Origin: Halodesulfovibrio sp.
GTDB lineage: Bacteria; Desulfobacterota; Desulfovibrionia; Desulfovibrionales; Desulfovibrionaceae
Length of the DNA: 51,373 nucleotides
Assembly: GCF_015482765.1 (NCBI RefSeq)
Contig: NZ_JADMLB010000054.1
Location: forward strand, 1 to 51,373
Direction: 5' to 3'
This document shows positions 43,280 to 51,373 of the stretch, piece after piece. The notes beneath the pieces were generated by a model. The model was not told the origin of the DNA and searched no databases. It saw nothing but the letters and a program-made list of their open reading frames with translations. The position numbers and the translations under genes were made by a program. Every line of letters starts with the position of its first letter. The stretch's first letter is position 1.

Positions 43280-44131
43280 CTAAGCATATTTTTTCATCAC
43301 ATGATCCAACGCTTCCGAATTTACCTTACCCGTACCCAACGGATACGTAAGATCTTTCGGTAAGTGTCCGCCATATGCAGGGCGGTTATTCGTGTACAAC
43401 ACGCCAATTGGAATTTGTTCACCAAATTCACTTGCTTTTTTAATCGCAACATCCCAATCAGAAGGATCGTATTCTTCTCCCAGTTCGTAGCATCGTTTTT
43501 TGTACCAACCGAATGTATTCACCTTGTTAAAGGAAACACACGGCTGAAAAACATCCACAAGAGAAAATCCGGGATGTGCAATAGCTGCTTTAAGCGTTTC
43601 AACTAGATGGGGTACGTTACCGGAAAAACCGCGTGCTACAAAGTTCGCCCGCATAGCAACAGCAACTTCCACAGGGTTAAACGGAGCATTAGTAACACCG
43701 GAAGGCTGTGTTTTTGTCACCTGCCCTTCCAGCGTGGTCGGACTAGCCTGTCCTTTGGTCAGCCCGTATACTTGGTTGTCATGCACAAGTGCAACCATAT
43801 CTACATTACGCCTAATGGCAGCAAGAAAATGGTTACCACCTTCACCGTATGTGCACCCATCTCCACTGGTAGCCAGCACTGTAAGCTCTGGATTCACTAT
43901 TTTCACAGCCTGCGCAGGTGGCAAAGCCCTGCCGTGCAGCCCATTAAAACCGTTTGCTGTTATGTAATGAGGCAACTTTGCTGCCTGTCCGATACCTGAA
44001 ATTATAGCCGCTTTATGCGGTGGAATATCCAGTTCTGCAAGGGTCTGTTTTACTGCCTTTAAAATATCAAAGTTACCGCAACCGGGGCACCACGCTTCAT
44101 TGTAGTGACCATATTCATTAATATCGCGCAT
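43280..44131 (-). CDS. korB: 2-oxoacid:ferredoxin oxidoreductase, beta subunit
   Basis: The 283-residue protein has the thiamine-pyrophosphate-binding features of the beta subunit: WCPGCGNFD at 14-22 with two cluster cysteines, SGDGCTYGEGGNHFLAAIRRN, and the later PCVSFN cysteine. Together with the alpha/gamma fusion upstream it oxidises a 2-oxoacid, most likely 2-oxoglutarate, with CoA, reducing ferredoxin. It starts five bases after korA. The four cluster cysteines cannot be fully assigned by eye. Pyruvate oxidoreductase in these bacteria is usually a single large chain, so Kor is the better label. Confidence 0.88.
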   Translation of the reverse strand: MRDINEYGHYNEAWCPGCGNFDILKAVKQTLAELDIPPHKAAIISGIGQAAKLPHYITANGFNGLHGRALPPAQAVKIVNPELTVLATSGDGCTYGEGGNHFLAAIRRNVDMVALVHDNQVYGLTKGQASPTTLEGQVTKTQPSGVTNAPFNPVEVAVAMRANFVARGFSGNVPHLVETLKAAIAHPGFSLVDVFQPCVSFNKVNTFGWYKKRCYELGEEYDPSDWDVAIKKASEFGEQIPIGVLYTNNRPAYGGHLPKDLTYPLGTGKVNSEALDHVMKKYA

Positions 44132-44136
44132 TGTGC

Positions 44137-45825
44137 CTACTCCTCGTACATCTTACGGATAATATACCCTGCGGTTAGCGGACGTCCGTCATACCTGCTG
44201 ACAATTTTTTCTATAGGAACACACGTCAGCCCTTTTAACAGCCAAGCAAATTGAGCATTGGAGTTTCCTTCAATACACACACGCTCTTTGGCATTTTCAA
44301 GATACGGCATGAACTGTTCTTTATCCAACGGCCAGACTTGTGAGAAGCTGAGTACAGCCACATTCTCACCACGCTCTTTCATATTAGCAGCCGCTTCCCG
44401 AACCGCGCCTTCGGCAGAGCCCCAACAAATAAGCAACTTGTCAGCATCCTTATCACCAAAGTAGCGAGGTGGAATAACATCTTTACGGATGCAGGCTTCT
44501 TTAAGAAGCATCTTCTCGACCATTGCGTTACGCAACTGCTTGTCTTCCGTAATATTACCGCGTTCATTATGTGCATGACTGTCAGCGAGAATTACGGATT
44601 TTCCCATACCGGGAATTCGGCGAGGAGAGATACCGTCATTGGTCAAAAGGTAACGTTTATACGACTCAGAATGTGTGTCTGTGTAGTCAGGAGTCGCAAC
44701 TTCCGGCAGCTCATGCATGTCGTAAGTTTCCACACTCTGTAAGCCGTCAGCAAGAAACTGGTCTGTGAGCAAAATTACTGGTGTCTGATATTTTTCTGCA
44801 TCATGAATCGCTCTATGACCCATCTCAAAACATTCTTCCACAGTGCTTGGAGCAAAAATGATACGTGGAAATTCACCATGACCACCGAACATGGAAAAGA
44901 GGAGATCTCCTTGCTCAGTCCGTGTAGGCAAGCCGGTTGCCGGTCCAGGACGCTGTGCAATCACGACGACTATCGGCTGTTCCATAATTCCGGCAAGACT
45001 GACAGCCTCTGTCATAAGCGCAAATCCACCACCGGAAGTAGGAACAAGCGACGCGGCTCCGGCATAGGATGCTCCGAGAGCCATATTCAAAGCGGCAATT
45101 TCATCTTCCACCTGTTCAACTACAACGCCCATTTCTTCGGAGTGATTAATAAGGGTTTGTGCTACCGATGACCCCGGAGTCATAGGGTAAAATGAACAGA
45201 AACGGACACCCGCCGCCATTGCTCCCATCGCAATACTAGTGTTTCCATTTACCAAAATACGTTCCGGATGAGCGTGCATCTTCGGCAACTGTGCACATTT
45301 ATCCGCGTATTCCAAACTCCACGCATACGCTTCACGCAACGTTGCAACATTTTCCTCGATAACTTTGTCACCTTTTGCTGCAAAACGCTCCGTCAACAGC
45401 TGTTCAGGCAATGAAATATCGAGTCCCAAAAGTGAACAAAGAACACCTAACGCAACTGTGTTCTCATATAAGGGCTTCGGTGCAAGCGTATTAAAAGGAA
45501 TACTTACACACTGCTTATTCATGGCATTAAGTTTATCGCTTAAAATAACTGTTCCGCCCTCATGCAGCATTTCAAAATGCTGTGCAACGGCGTCCTGATT
45601 AAAGGCAAACAGAATGTCGCATTCATCTGCAGAGGCATACTGCGGCATATCACTTATTCGGAGTCTAAACGAGTTATGTCCCCCGCGAATACGGGACATA
45701 TAATACTGAGTAGCAAAAACTTCATACCCTGCACGAGTTAAAATCTTGCTGAGCAACTCTCCGACTGTTACCAGTCCCTGACCAGCCGCTCCGGCGATAA
45801 TTATCGTTCTGTCGAATGTGGACAC
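44137..45825 (-). CDS. korA: 2-oxoacid:ferredoxin oxidoreductase, fused gamma-alpha subunit
   Basis: The 562-residue protein starts with a gamma domain (IIIAGAAGQGLVTVGELLSK, about 1-185) fused to the alpha domain (NGNTSIAMGAMAAGVRFCSF, through about 560) that helps to bind the substrate and TPP. I chose the GTG at 45825, since GGAGG lies four bases before it. A longer frame from 45915 begins with 30 residues unlike the family. It forms a two-gene operon with korB, as in archaeal and anaerobic 2-oxoglutarate oxidoreductases. Product succinyl-CoA feeds biosynthesis; reduced ferredoxin feeds the redox economy of the cell. Confidence 0.9.
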   Translation of the reverse strand: MSTFDRTIIIAGAAGQGLVTVGELLSKILTRAGYEVFATQYYMSRIRGGHNSFRLRISDMPQYASADECDILFAFNQDAVAQHFEMLHEGGTVILSDKLNAMNKQCVSIPFNTLAPKPLYENTVALGVLCSLLGLDISLPEQLLTERFAAKGDKVIEENVATLREAYAWSLEYADKCAQLPKMHAHPERILVNGNTSIAMGAMAAGVRFCSFYPMTPGSSVAQTLINHSEEMGVVVEQVEDEIAALNMALGASYAGAASLVPTSGGGFALMTEAVSLAGIMEQPIVVVIAQRPGPATGLPTRTEQGDLLFSMFGGHGEFPRIIFAPSTVEECFEMGHRAIHDAEKYQTPVILLTDQFLADGLQSVETYDMHELPEVATPDYTDTHSESYKRYLLTNDGISPRRIPGMGKSVILADSHAHNERGNITEDKQLRNAMVEKMLLKEACIRKDVIPPRYFGDKDADKLLICWGSAEGAVREAAANMKERGENVAVLSFSQVWPLDKEQFMPYLENAKERVCIEGNSNAQFAWLLKGLTCVPIEKIVSRYDGRPLTAGYIIRKMYEE

Positions 45826-45989
45826 AAAACCTCCAATACAGAAATAAAACTGAGGTTGTAGAATTAGATACTCTACAATAGCAGATAAGCTTCTTTGACA
45901 AAAGGTATTATGCACCCTGAAGGTAAGTCTTCACTTCTACATATCACAGGCAGTTACATTGTATATTCTTCTTCCCCTTGCGAGGCAAA

Positions 45990-46346
45990 TTATTTCCCTT
46001 CCTGCTCGCGAACCTTCAGGTATTCCACGGCCCAATCATCAAGGCTATTGAATGAAGGAATCAGCTTTCTCCCAATTTCTGTGAGAGAATACTCAACAAC
46101 TGGGGGTACTTCCGGATACGCCTTCCTGTTGATTATTCCGTTCTTCTCAAGACTTCTAAGCTGTTGCGTCAACATTTTCTGAGTAACTTTCGGCATTAAC
46201 TTTCTTAGCTGACCAAAACGTTGAGCCCCTTCTGCCAAGTGCCAGATAATTTGCGGCACCCATTTCCCTGAAAGAATCTCAAATGCCACTTCCAGTTCAT
46301 ATGTGTAGCTGCTGCAACTAATTTTATTTGTTCTATCTTCAGGCAC
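45990..46346 (-). CDS. HxlR-family winged-helix regulator
   Basis: The 118-residue protein fits the HxlR (MarR-like) family: an N-terminal cysteine at residue 11, FEILSGKWVPQIIWHLAEG, FGQLRKLMPKVTQKMLTQQL with the recognition helix, and the wing with VVEYSLTEIGRKLIP. The start is GTG at 46346 with AAGGA seven bases before. Members sense aldehydes, electrophiles or redox through the N-terminal cysteine. It is divergent from the iron alcohol dehydrogenase at 46782, with 435 bases between, so it is the likely regulator of that gene. An inverted repeat lies just upstream of its start. Confidence 0.9.
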   Translation of the reverse strand: MPEDRTNKISCSSYTYELEVAFEILSGKWVPQIIWHLAEGAQRFGQLRKLMPKVTQKMLTQQLRSLEKNGIINRKAYPEVPPVVEYSLTEIGRKLIPSFNSLDDWAVEYLKVREQEGK

Positions 46347-46372
46347 AATTCATCCTTTTTTATTCACTACAT

Positions 46373-46409
46373 AATTTTCAATTATTTCAACATGTATCGA
46401 TTGAAAATT
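46373..46409. promoter_or_regulatory. Inverted repeat upstream of the hxlR gene
   Basis: AATTTTCAA (46373-46381) and TTGAAAATT (46401-46409) form a 9-bp inverted repeat with a 19-base centre, 27 bases before the hxlR start. It could be an autoregulatory operator. Confidence 0.45.
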
Positions 46410-46638
46410 GCGAGTATTTTATTATCTCATCTTCATTTTACCCCCTGTGGGGTTCGAGCTCTCCTGTATAGCACTTTCTACTGGTATTGGACACCCCTGC
46501 AGCTTTTTTTACTATGGTTACCTTTTGTATACCAGTACCCAACTCTACACTACTGCACCAAAAAGTGCGTACTTTACACAATTCGCAGAATATTGTTTAT
46601 ACAAAACCGTCCACCTGAACTGGGTAGACACTATGAAT
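46410..46638. other. Spacer in the hxlR-adh divergent region
   Basis: No supported gene; two overlapping frames of about 85 codons lack ribosome binding sites. Promoters for both sides may lie here. Confidence 0.35.
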
Positions 46639-46738
46639 CCTCTTTATGCATTGAATAGATATTGAACGTCCTTTCTTCACACAAATGAAATGATGCATCA
46701 GTTCGTTATTTGTCATCATCGATTCATGCATAAAGAGG
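46639..46738. repeat. Long inverted repeat upstream of the alcohol dehydrogenase gene
   Basis: CCTCTTTATGCATTGAAT (46639-46656) is the inverse of ATTCATGCATAAAGAGG (46722-46738) with one extra T. The 65 bases between include the palindrome TGATGCATCA (46691-46700). The second arm ends 43 bases before the start codon. Confidence 0.6.
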
Positions 46739-46781
46739 TTTTCACAGTTACTTTTTTACATACTACTTACAGGAGATATAC

Positions 46782-47936
46782 ATGGCTCGTTTTACTATCC
46801 CAAGAGATGTTTACTTTGGTGAAAACACCATTGAAGAACTTAAAAACATTGCAGGCAATAAAGCTTTTATTGTTATCAGTGGCGGTTCCATCAAACGGAA
46901 TGGCGGTCTGGATAAAATTGAAGGCTACCTCAAAGAAGCAGGCATCGAGACTCGTCTTTTTGAAGGTGTAGAAGCTGACCCTTCTGACGAAACCGTAATG
47001 CGCGGTGTCGCTGAAATGAACGACTTCCAGCCAGATCTCATCATTGGCGTTGGTGGCGGTTCCCCTATTGATGCTGCAAAAGCAATGTGGATCTTCTACG
47101 AAAACCCAGAGTTTACGTTTGAAGAAGCTGCAGTGCCATTCAACTTGCCAGAACTTCGTCGTAAAGCACGCTTTATTGCTATTCCGACAACAAGCGGTAC
47201 CGGTACAGAAGTTACAGCATTCTCCATTATCACCAGCAAAGAAACTGAGCTGAAGTACCCGATTGCTGACTTCAACATTACACCGGATGTAGCAATTGTG
47301 GACACTAATCTTGCCCAGACCATGCCTGCACATCTTGTTGCACACACCGGCATGGATGCTCTCACCCATTCTCTGGAAGCATATGTTTCCATTATGGCAA
47401 ACGAGCTTACTGATGCTCTTGCAATGAAATCAATTGAAATGATTCAGGAACACCTTGTTGAATCTTTCAAAGGAAACGAAGAAGCACGTGCTAAAATGCA
47501 TCTTTCCCAGTGCCTTGCAGGTATGTCCTTCTCAAACGCTATTCTCGGCATTGTGCACAGCATGGCGCACAAAACAGGCAGAATGTTCAACATCCCTCAC
47601 GGTTGTGCTAACGCAATCTACCTCCCTGCTGCTATCCGCTTCAACGCTGAAGTAGCTGGCGAAAAATACGCTGACATCGCAAAACGCCTTGGTTTGCAGG
47701 GCACAACCACCGCTGAACTTGTAGATGCGTTGGTTGGCTTTGTTGAATTCCTCAATCGTTCCATGGAAATTCCAGCTTCCTTACAGGAATTCGGCGTGCC
47801 GGAAAAAGCCTTCCTTGAGAATCTCGACATTATTGCAGAAGGCGCTGTGGGTGACCCTTGCACCAGCACTAACCCTCGAGAAATCTCTGTTGAACAGATG
47901 AAAGAGCTCTTCGTAGCAGCGTACTACGGAAAATAG
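46782..47936 (+). CDS. Iron-containing alcohol dehydrogenase
   Basis: The 384-residue protein is a group III (Fe-type) alcohol dehydrogenase. It has the NAD-binding GVGGGSPIDAAKAM, TTSGTGTEVT and metal ligands D192, H196 (MDALTHSLEAY), H259 and H273 (VHSMAHKTGRMFNIPHG). Desulfovibrio species use such enzymes to oxidise ethanol or longer alcohols, feeding reducing equivalents to sulfate reduction. CAGGAG lies before the ATG. Its own terminator follows, so it is monocistronic. The HxlR regulator and the inverted repeats upstream suggest control by an alcohol or aldehyde. Substrate chain length cannot be told from sequence. Confidence 0.94.
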   Translation: MARFTIPRDVYFGENTIEELKNIAGNKAFIVISGGSIKRNGGLDKIEGYLKEAGIETRLFEGVEADPSDETVMRGVAEMNDFQPDLIIGVGGGSPIDAAKAMWIFYENPEFTFEEAAVPFNLPELRRKARFIAIPTTSGTGTEVTAFSIITSKETELKYPIADFNITPDVAIVDTNLAQTMPAHLVAHTGMDALTHSLEAYVSIMANELTDALAMKSIEMIQEHLVESFKGNEEARAKMHLSQCLAGMSFSNAILGIVHSMAHKTGRMFNIPHGCANAIYLPAAIRFNAEVAGEKYADIAKRLGLQGTTTAELVDALVGFVEFLNRSMEIPASLQEFGVPEKAFLENLDIIAEGAVGDPCTSTNPREISVEQMKELFVAAYYGK

Positions 47937-47967
47937 TAGTACAGAAAATAGCGCAGCAAGATATAAA

Positions 47968-48000
47968 AGCTCTGCAACCACTCGGTTGCAGAGCTTTTTA
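47968..48000 (+). terminator. Terminator after the alcohol dehydrogenase gene
   Basis: GCTCTGCAACC and GGTTGCAGAGC around ACTC form a strong stem, followed by five T. Confidence 0.92.
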
Positions 48001-48136
48001 TTTACTCACAGAAAAGATGTGTATTGTTTGGCTGCCCGATGTAGTACGTGGATGCTACCCATAGAGTCTTAAAAGCGGATATACAAAGTATTCGAGATGA
48101 ACCCATACATACTGCGTATCCCAAAAGGAGAATTCC

Positions 48137-48700
48137 ATGGGTAAAAAAATATTACTGATCTGCGGTGATTTCGTAGAAGACTATGAATTAATGGTGCCGT
48201 TTCAGGCATTACAGGCTATGGGATTTGAAGTAGATGCTGTTTGCCCTGACAAAAAATCCGGTGAATTCATTGCAACAGCAATTCACGATTTTGAAGGACA
48301 TCAGACATACACAGAAAAACCCGGTCACAATTTCATGCTGAATAAAGATTTTTCTGCCGTTGATGTTAATGAATATATCGGATTAGTTGTTCCGGGTGGT
48401 CGCGCACCGGAGTACCTTCGTTTAAATGAGGATGTTCTGGCAATGGTTCGTCACTTTGACGAAACCGGAAAGCCTATTGCCGCGATCTGCCACGGCCCGC
48501 AACTACTCGTTGCTGCCGATATCCTTAAAGGCCGTAAAGTATCTGCCTATCCGGCTTGTGCGCCTGAAGTTACCGCAGCAGGCGGCGAATTCTGCACTAT
48601 TGAGTTGGATTCTGCTCTTACAGACGGTCATCTTGTAACTGCTCCTGCATGGCCTGCGCATCCCGCATGGCTGAAGCAGTTTGTAGCTTTGCTTGGCTAG
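48137..48700 (+). CDS. DJ-1/PfpI family protein
   Basis: The 187-residue protein is a class I glutamine-amidotransferase-like fold with the nucleophile C118-H119 ([10 protein letters not shown]), the acidic residue E15 near [11 protein letters not shown] and the strand [13 protein letters not shown]. Such proteins act as glyoxalase III-type deglycases, chaperones or peptidases; which one applies here cannot be decided. AAAAGGAG lies before the ATG. It stands between two terminated units, so it is alone. In this context a stress-related cleanup role near an alcohol dehydrogenase is a mild inference. Confidence 0.9.
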   Translation: MGKKILLICGDFVEDYELMVPFQALQAMGFEVDAVCPDKKSGEFIATAIHDFEGHQTYTEKPGHNFMLNKDFSAVDVNEYIGLVVPGGRAPEYLRLNEDVLAMVRHFDETGKPIAAICHGPQLLVAADILKGRKVSAYPACAPEVTAAGGEFCTIELDSALTDGHLVTAPAWPAHPAWLKQFVALLG

Positions 48701-48792
48701 TTTACCCAACAAGAGAACACACTCTTCCATGCAGTAGATAATCATCATAAAAAGCGCTACACTATGTGGAATTCTTAGATGAGGGAAAACAT

Positions 48793-49074
48793 ATGTGTCA
48801 AATTTATGCGTCTACTCCACCGGAAGAATATATGCAACATACCCGCTCCATACGCCTAAACGGAGCAGTAACGAGCATACGCCTTGAAGTACGTTTCTGG
48901 AGTATTCTAGAACGAATTTCTGAACAGGAAAATACGACTCTCGGTCGTTTCCTGTCCACGCTGCATAACGAAGCCACATCAATTCATGGCGAGATAGATA
49001 ATTTTGCCTCATTGTTACGCGTTGTGTGCACGACCTCGCTCGAGCCCAAACTAGCCAAAAAAGCTACAGCATAA
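48793..49074 (+). CDS. Ribbon-helix-helix domain protein
   Basis: The 93-residue protein matches the ribbon-helix-helix family typified by MCQIYASTPPEEY, TRSIRLNGAVTSIRLEVRFW and a LGRFLSTLHNEA helix. The family is conserved in proteobacteria but of unclear role; DNA binding is expected. I chose the ATG at 48793 because family members start with MC-IYA and GAGGG lies eight bases upstream. The gene lies 92 bases after the DJ-1 gene and faces ferritin across a shared terminator. Confidence 0.82.
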   Translation: MCQIYASTPPEEYMQHTRSIRLNGAVTSIRLEVRFWSILERISEQENTTLGRFLSTLHNEATSIHGEIDNFASLLRVVCTTSLEPKLAKKATA

Positions 49075-49117
49075 AAAAATCCCCGCATATAACCAAATAT
49101 GCGGGGATAATTTTTTT
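49073..49117. terminator. Bidirectional terminator between RHH and ferritin genes
   Basis: ATCCCCGCATAT (49079-49090) and ATATGCGGGGAT (49097-49108) form a 12-bp stem flanked by A and T runs, serving convergent genes. Confidence 0.9.
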
Positions 49118-49128
49118 GAAGTAGTGGA

Positions 49129-49635
49129 CTAAGCAACAGGCGGAGTAAATACGCGCTGGCCAAGTTCAGAGTCGAGCATAAGCATGCCCTGTCCTTCCCC
49201 ACCGATCATTTTAAGCTTACCGAGAACATCGTTAACAGAATCTTCTTCTTCAACCTGTTCAGAAACAAACCACTGAAGGAAGATATTTGTTGCGTGATCG
49301 CGCTCATCAATTGCGAGGTTTACAAGATCGTTGATGCGGGAAGTAACGAGCTGTTCATGTTTCAACGTTTCTTCAAACACTTCAAGAGTATTTGCCCAAT
49401 CGTTTTCAGGAGCTTCGATTGGCTGAAGAATTACACGACCGCCGCGCTCGTTAATGTAATCATAAAATTTAGTAGCGTGGAAAAGTTCTTCCTGAGCCTG
49501 TGAACGCATCCACTGAGCAAAACCGCCCATGCCTTTATCTGCAAAGTAAGCAGACATGGAGAGGTACAGGTAGCTGGAGAACATTTCCCATTTTACCTGA
49601 TCATTCAAAGCTTGATTCATTTTTTCAGACAACAT
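49129..49635 (-). CDS. ftnA: Bacterial non-heme ferritin
   Basis: The 168-residue four-helix protein has the ferroxidase residues E17, E50 and H53 (FAQWMRSQAQEELFHATKFY) and a later Glu-rich helix (QWFVSEQVEEEDSV). It lacks heme ligands, so it is FtnA-type and stores iron in the cytoplasm as a 24-mer. AGGAG lies before the ATG. An iron-responsive promoter would be expected upstream; I did not find a clear Fur site. It is convergent with the ribbon-helix-helix gene. Confidence 0.94.
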   Translation of the reverse strand: MLSEKMNQALNDQVKWEMFSSYLYLSMSAYFADKGMGGFAQWMRSQAQEELFHATKFYDYINERGGRVILQPIEAPENDWANTLEVFEETLKHEQLVTSRINDLVNLAIDERDHATNIFLQWFVSEQVEEEDSVNDVLGKLKMIGGEGQGMLMLDSELGQRVFTPPVA

Positions 49636-49908
49636 CAGAATTCTCCTTATAGTAACTGGTAGTGCACAATATCATGTTTTGATGAACCAGTCTTGTTGTG
49701 CAACGTGGGTCTGTCATCAAATATACGGACAATTTTTGTGGCATGATGCGTTGTAAAAAGCAATAACTGAAGCTGATTGTCAGTAGTTTTTAAAAAAGTG
49801 GCGCATAAGCCAATTGCAGTGACAACCATTATGCGGTATCAGCGTAGCTCTCAAACAATCATCGAAATCAGACCAAGGCGTACCTAGGGGTCTGACAAGG
49901 AGTTATAT

Positions 49909-50115
49909 ATGTGGGGTTCCAGCTGGAAGCGAAGCGCAGAGACAACCATTCCGTGCAAAAAATGCAAAAAACCGCTTACCGTTAAACGCAGTTGCCAGCA
50001 CGTGTACATGGAATGCACACATTGCGGCGATAAGAGCGATATCGCTGCGTACCTACGTGAAATGGATGACGCGCTGGAAGCCTTTATGGAAGGCGTTTAC
50101 TGCGACAGGATCTAA
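49909..50115 (+). CDS. Small zinc-ribbon-like protein, 68 aa
   Basis: AAGGAG lies before the ATG. The protein has paired CxxC motifs, CKKC at 16-19 and CTHC at 36-39, with an extra cysteine at 29, giving a likely zinc ribbon. An acidic helix follows (YLREMDDALEAFMEGVY). It resembles dual-CxxC small proteins of Desulfovibrio. Its TAA stop overlaps the stop of the convergent gene at 50112. Function is unknown; a nucleic-acid or protein contact role is possible. Confidence 0.8.
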   Translation: MWGSSWKRSAETTIPCKKCKKPLTVKRSCQHVYMECTHCGDKSDIAAYLREMDDALEAFMEGVYCDRI

Positions 50116-50810
50116 AAATACCCCAGACTTCGCAACATATCCATTTTTGCTTCTTTATCACTGTCACGTCCGGCACGCTCGCCTGCCTGCTCATCAAACC
50201 CGCACGGTTTGGTACACGGCATACACCCTAAAGAACGATAGCCGCTATCGTACAGCGGGCAATACGGCAGGTTATACTGCATTGTATACGCCCAGATATC
50301 CATCTCACTAAAGTCCAGAACAGGATGCATCATGAGGCAGTCGGGCCGCTCTCTTTGCTCACGCATAGGTCGGTCCCTGTCCGGATGCTCATCCTTACGG
50401 ATTCCTGTCAGCAGAACTTCTATGTCCTGCTGTCTTACACCGCGACTCAGCGGCTCCACCTTTAAATCAGCGCAGCAGGTCACTTTATTCTCAGCAATCG
50501 GGTATTGGGACATGTCCACTTCAGGACGCATGATGGTAAGATCTATTCCCCAGTCCTGCGCCAACGTATCACGCTGATGCAATACTTCCGGAAATTTACA
50601 GCCGGTATCGATGTTTAACGCAGTAACACGTTCCACACCCATTTCTGCAAGAATGTCCTTCCAAAGATGAAGGGTAACGGTAGAATCCTTACCGCCTGTC
50701 CACGCTACAGAAATATTATCAGCACCGTATTCGGCAGCAATTTGCCTAAGCTCATTTCGAGCTACTTCGATTTTTCTCTCGAGCATAATATTCTCTAGTT
50801 CAAATCTCAT
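50112..50810 (-). CDS. PAPS reductase family protein (PP-loop) with Fe-S-type cysteines
   Basis: The 232-residue protein has the PP-loop SVAWTGGKDSTVTLHLW (about 34-50), which binds ATP-like nucleotide, and the motif LLTGIRKDE. Cysteines are CC at 112-113 and CMPC at 196-199, the same pairs that hold a [4Fe-4S] cluster in assimilatory APS reductases, plus C203. The C-terminal ECGLH-type catalytic cysteine of those reductases is absent, so it is unlikely to be a true APS reductase. A sulfur- or nucleotide-transfer role is more likely. The start is uncertain: I took the ATG at 50810; the ATG at 50786 is equally possible. The gene is alone and convergent with the zinc-ribbon gene. Confidence 0.78.
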   Translation of the reverse strand: MRFELENIMLERKIEVARNELRQIAAEYGADNISVAWTGGKDSTVTLHLWKDILAEMGVERVTALNIDTGCKFPEVLHQRDTLAQDWGIDLTIMRPEVDMSQYPIAENKVTCCADLKVEPLSRGVRQQDIEVLLTGIRKDEHPDRDRPMREQRERPDCLMMHPVLDFSEMDIWAYTMQYNLPYCPLYDSGYRSLGCMPCTKPCGFDEQAGERAGRDSDKEAKMDMLRSLGYF

Positions 50811-51233
50811 GATAATTGAATGTCGCGATACACTGTACCACAAGTTGTCATACAATCAAGATGAGATATCAGATTGAAAGCAAACCGGTCTTATAATTTG
50901 AACGGTTTTATTAAATACATCATGCAAGTTGCGTAAAAAACCGCGGAAAAATTATTGCACAATGCAGCTTGCTGCAGTGTGAAACCATGTGCACACGCCA
51001 AGCAACGAGCCTGTAACGTGTATGCCTGCCAACTGGCTGTAGCGGGATACACATCAAGCGCATTGTTCCCCTACTCACTTCTTACGTTCTAGGCAATAGA
51101 CAAAAAAGGTAAAATCCGATTCGTACACACAAAAACGAGATAGGCACAGTCGTGTTCAGTAAACACATCATTATATACGTTGTCGGGAATCACACATTAT
51201 TCGGGGAACATTCAAGTTTTTTTCATTTTCGCC
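50811..51233. other. Intergenic region before tRNA-Arg
   Basis: About 420 bases have no supported gene. A palindrome (CAC, TGCAGC-TT-GCTGCA, GTG; 50958-50981) is visible but has no T tail. Confidence 0.4.
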
Positions 51234-51262
51234 TTGACTGCCTGAACAATGCTGCATATAAC
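51234..51262 (+). promoter_or_regulatory. Promoter of tRNA-Arg
   Basis: TTGACT (51234-51239), a 17-base spacer and TATAAC (51257-51262) form a near-consensus sigma70 promoter 32 bases before the tRNA. Confidence 0.75.
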
Positions 51263-51294
51263 CCTCCTCACGTTGTTAGCAACGCACCCAATGC

Positions 51295-51371
51295 GGGGAT
51301 GTAGCTCAGTTGGATAGAGTACCTGGCTACGAACCAGTTGGTCGGGAGTTCGAATCTTCCCATCCCCGCCA
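51295..51371 (+). tRNA. tRNA-Arg(ACG)
   Basis: The 77-base gene has acceptor strands GGGGATG and CATCCCC, discriminator G and encoded CCA. The anticodon loop is CTACGAA (anticodon ACG, read as ICG) and the T arm is GGGAG-TTCGAAT-CTTCC. The lowest anticodon-stem pair (C-T) is mismatched. The window ends two bases after the CCA. Confidence 0.96.
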
Positions 51372-51373
51372 TT

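Noticed and set aside
46767-47369. 200-codon frame antisense to the alcohol dehydrogenase gene
   Set aside because: The dehydrogenase on the other strand has all metal ligands and a good start; the antisense frame is a shadow.
1-51373. CRISPR array, insertion sequence or prophage
   Set aside because: No regularly spaced short repeats, transposase, integrase or phage structural genes were seen on either strand.

Overview
The window looks like chromosomal DNA from a marine sulfate-reducing bacterium of the Desulfovibrionaceae, with moderate G+C (judged by eye, not computed). The main evidence is a complete Tmc respiratory-complex gene set (tetraheme cytochrome c3, HdrD-like Fe-S protein, membrane protein, Trp-rich protein). 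It is followed in the same order by the stress and signalling genes that I recall accompany tmc in Desulfovibrio vulgaris. A two-subunit 2-oxoacid:ferredoxin oxidoreductase, a c-heme sensor kinase and a ppiC-rpsA-htrA-hslU-argB block fit the same group. A genus such as Halodesulfovibrio or Maridesulfovibrio is my guess.

Layout. 1-2.7 kb: three tRNA-Tyr(GTA) copies (the first cut by the window edge), each with its own terminator and the two whole ones with matching promoters, interleaved with a lipoprotein gene and small ORFs. 3.2-11.7 kb: tmcDCBA, an unknown gene, a tandem Usp protein, two single-domain response regulators and a receiver-PAS-PAS-kinase. 11.8-16.4 kb: two unknown genes and a nuclease-helicase fusion of the DUF2075 type. 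16.5-21.7 kb: a receiver-kinase, a sensor kinase with two periplasmic c-type heme motifs, an Rrf2 regulator with Fe-S-type cysteines, and two small genes. 22-25 kb: a small structured inverted-repeat element, a Lon-family protease and an Hsp20.

25.2-33.8 kb: a catabolic locus for cysteate or D-cysteine. It has a GntR regulator, an unrecognised 407-aa protein, a TRAP transporter (DctPQM), RidA and two about 95% identical PLP lyases of the CuyA / D-cysteine desulfhydrase family. Both transcription units carry the same promoter-operator arrangement (TTGACA, 17 bp, TTAAGA, 11 bp, 26-bp palindrome) and both lyase genes end in the same terminator, so a whole unit appears to have been duplicated. 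A possible functional logic is: TRAP uptake, beta-elimination by the lyase giving 2-aminoacrylate plus sulfite or sulfide, RidA clearing the aminoacrylate, and sulfite feeding respiration.

34.2-40.7 kb: conserved housekeeping genes ppiC, rpsA, htrA, hslU, argB. 40.9-51.4 kb: an RTX-like repeat protein, a SnoaL-like protein, korAB, an HxlR regulator divergent from an iron alcohol dehydrogenase, a DJ-1/PfpI protein, a ribbon-helix-helix protein, ferritin, a zinc-ribbon protein, a PAPS-reductase-like protein and tRNA-Arg(ACG). No insertion sequence transposase, prophage or CRISPR array was seen.
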